A stretch of DNA of 64,000 bases from Paractinoplanes toevensis (GTDB lineage: Bacteria > Actinomycetota > Actinomycetes > Mycobacteriales > Micromonosporaceae), in contig NZ_BOQN01000118.1 of the NCBI RefSeq assembly GCF_018332695.1, positions 62,001 to 126,000 of the forward strand, read 5' to 3'. Shown here piece after piece: positions 62,556-64,000 of this stretch; position 1 is the stretch's first letter; each line of letters begins with the position of its first letter. The notes beneath the pieces are model-generated. The model searched no databases, was not told the origin of the DNA, and worked only from the letters and a program-made list of their open reading frames with translations. The translations under genes were made by a program, and so were the position numbers.

Positions 62556-64000
62556 TCAGCGATTCCGACGATGAGGGCCTGGCAAAAGGGCAGATCTCCA
62601 GCCGCGCTGCCGCACCCCACGATTACGAAGTACCCCGGTGAGGTTCGCGCGTGTTTTCCGCACGTCCGGGTGGGTCTCGCCGAGCAGCTCGGTCTGCGCT
62701 GTCAGCACCTCTCGGAGTTGCTGTTCCGACTCGGCCAGTCGGCCCTGTGCCTGCCAGACCAACGCCCGGTTGTGCTTCGTGGCGAGGGCCGACGGGTTGG
62801 TGCTTCCCAGCGTGTCCTCCTGCCGACGCAGCACGTCGGTGAAGATTTGGTCAGCCTCCTGCAGGTTTCCCTGAGACCTGAGCGCCTGAGCGAGATTGTG
62901 CCGGGTGGTCAGCGTGCGCGGATGATTCTCGCCGAGAACCCGTATGCGGTCCCGGACAAGTTCACGCAGCAGCTCTTCCGCCTCGCGCCACCGACCTTCC
63001 TCATTCCTCAACCAGGCGATGTTGCCCCGGGTGGTCAGCGTGTCCGGGTGGTCCGGGCCCAGCCGAGCCTGCCGCTTTCGCAACACGATGTCGAAGAGTG
63101 CATACGAGTCGGCGTATTTGCCTTGAAGGAGAAGCACCCAGGCGATGTTGGCCTGAGTCGCGAGCGTGTGGGGATGGTCCTTGCCCAGTCGATCGATCTG
63201 GTCGCTCAGCACCGACCGCAGTTGCCGCTCGGCCCCTGAGTAGTCACCGCTGAGGTGGACCAGCCAGGCCAGGTTGTGCCTGGTGATCAGGGTGTTCGGA
63301 TGGGTCTCACCCAATCGCAGTCGGCGCTCGGCGAGAACCTTCTGGAACAGTGTCGTCGCACCGTCAACGTCACCCTGTGCCTGGCGGGCGTATGCGAGGG
63401 CATGCAGCGTGGAAAGAGTGTCCGGATGGGTGGGACCGAGTCGTTGGTTCCGGTCACTGAGAACCTCGCGAAGAAGCTGTTCCGCCTCGACAAACTTGCC
63501 GGTTGCGTGCAGCACGGAGGCAAGGTCGTGCCGAACGGACATCGCGGCTGGGTGGTTGTCACCGAAGCGGCGGACTCGCCGGTCGAGAACGCCCCGTAGC
63601 ATGCTTTCCGCCTGCTCGATATGCCCCTGTGCCTGGAGCGCCAGGCCCAGGTGATGCATGGTGGACAAGGCTGCCGCAGTGTTCTCCTCATTCGCACTGA
63701 GGTTCTGTACATGCAACCGGTAAGCCTCGCTGAAGTCTCCGCAGTCGAATTGGACCAGCGCGAGATCGTGGCGAGCGCGGAGTAGAAGGGCCGTCTGGTC
63801 GCCGCCGGCACCTTCCGCCGCAGCGGCCGCCTGCGCTGCCAGGCTTCGAGCGACGGTGTAGAGACCGAACATGCGTAGCTGGCGGACTATGGGCGCGATC
63901 GCGTCAAGAACGTTTCGTAACCCACCGCCGTCGGCGAGTTCCACGCGCTCGAGGAGCGCCGACGCATGCGGCACCAGAAGTTGCCAGACCGGCCAATGTT
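62556..64000 (-). CDS. Tetratricopeptide-repeat protein, C-terminal part (5' end beyond window)
   Basis: The frame is open to the right edge, so the start lies outside; GTG 63974 is in frame but preceded by coding-like residues HWPVWQLL. The visible 481 residues carry about eight kinesin-light-chain-type TPR units of 42 residues with a recurrent LGxxHPxTLxTRxNLA (for example LGPDHPDTLTTRGNIAWL). An Arg-rich end (RNRGVRQRGWRSALLPG) follows. The region before the repeats (PHASALLERV) resembles the junction after an NB-ARC ATPase domain in actinobacterial NB-ARC-TPR signalling proteins. A complete N-terminus is needed to confirm that. Confidence 0.8.
   Translation of the reverse strand, partial: HWPVWQLLVPHASALLERVELADGGGLRNVLDAIAPIVRQLRMFGLYTVARSLAAQAAAAAEGAGGDQTALLLRARHDLALVQFDCGDFSEAYRLHVQNLSANEENTAAALSTMHHLGLALQAQGHIEQAESMLRGVLDRRVRRFGDNHPAAMSVRHDLASVLHATGKFVEAEQLLREVLSDRNQRLGPTHPDTLSTLHALAYARQAQGDVDGATTLFQKVLAERRLRLGETHPNTLITRHNLAWLVHLSGDYSGAERQLRSVLSDQIDRLGKDHPHTLATQANIAWVLLLQGKYADSYALFDIVLRKRQARLGPDHPDTLTTRGNIAWLRNEEGRWREAEELLRELVRDRIRVLGENHPRTLTTRHNLAQALRSQGNLQEADQIFTDVLRRQEDTLGSTNPSALATKHNRALVWQAQGRLAESEQQLREVLTAQTELLGETHPDVRKTRANLTGVLRNRGVRQRGWRSALLPGPHRRNR

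Overview
The window is a gene-dense, high-GC, actinobacterial chromosome segment. It has many GTG and TTG starts, 1 to 11 nt start/stop overlaps, and terminators that are often long GC-rich hairpins without a T-run. Several markers restrict it to Actinobacteria: RbpA, WhiA, DUF397, a PdtaR-type ANTAR regulator, mycothiol-dependent-type (DinB/MDMPI) proteins, SigE-family ECF sigma factors and a CoaE-GrpB fusion. The gene order (gltBD, pyk, pdtaR, liv, polA, rpsA, coaE, uvrB, terC, uvrA, uvrC, rapZ, yvcK, whiA, gap, pgk, tpiA, secG, rbpA) resembles the conserved core known from Streptomyces. The protein details suggest a Micromonosporaceae member such as Actinoplanes; that is inference, since no 16S gene or search was available. 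I see no insertion sequence, prophage, integrase or CRISPR array.

Layout. 1-9998: end of a GNAT gene, gltBD (glutamate synthase), an MBL hydrolase, pyk and a TesB thioesterase. 9959-12617: a DUF308 membrane protein, an ECF sigma factor with a membrane partner, and an unusual short tRNA-Leu(CAA). 12750-21224: PdtaR, then a long collinear transporter cluster, livKHMGF plus a three-gene polar amino-acid ABC system. 21280-30944: polA, an ArsR regulator, a methyltransferase, rpsA, coaE-grpB and uvrB. 30968-37827: a double GNAT protein with repetitive linkers, terC behind a manganese (yybP-ykoY) riboswitch, typA, a lytic-transglycosylase-like lipoprotein, a divergent L11 paralogue and a catalytically degenerate ClpP homologue. 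37904-41984: a likely accessory catabolic locus (cysteine hydrolase, GntR regulator, DUF397, Asp/Glu/hydantoin racemase, NCS1 transporter). 42106-45763: two SigE-family sigma factors, each with a membrane partner, plus an MBL hydrolase and a DinB-like protein. 45950-54957: rsgA, a large membrane protein, uvrA, a Rieske lipoprotein and uvrC. 55081-62446: rapZ-yvcK-whiA, gap-pgk-tpiA, secG and rbpA. 62556-64000: the C-terminal TPR part of a larger protein running off the window.

The most notable observation is regulatory. polA, uvrB, uvrA and uvrC, spread over about 31 kb, all carry the same bipartite promoter: WTGTCRKWC-type, exactly 8 bp, then TANNNT. This fits the RecA-independent DNA-damage promoter recognised by PafBC. 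In polA, uvrB and uvrC the -10 lies 7 to 8 nt from the start codon, predicting leaderless mRNAs. Other points of interest are a terC riboswitch whose 3' strand can pair perfectly with the terC Shine-Dalgarno, an L11 paralogue that has lost the conserved proline-rich N-terminal loop, a ClpP-like protein lacking its Ser and His, a 74-nt tRNA-Leu without a long variable arm, and a perfect 16-bp inverted repeat inside the membrane-partner gene of an ECF sigma factor.
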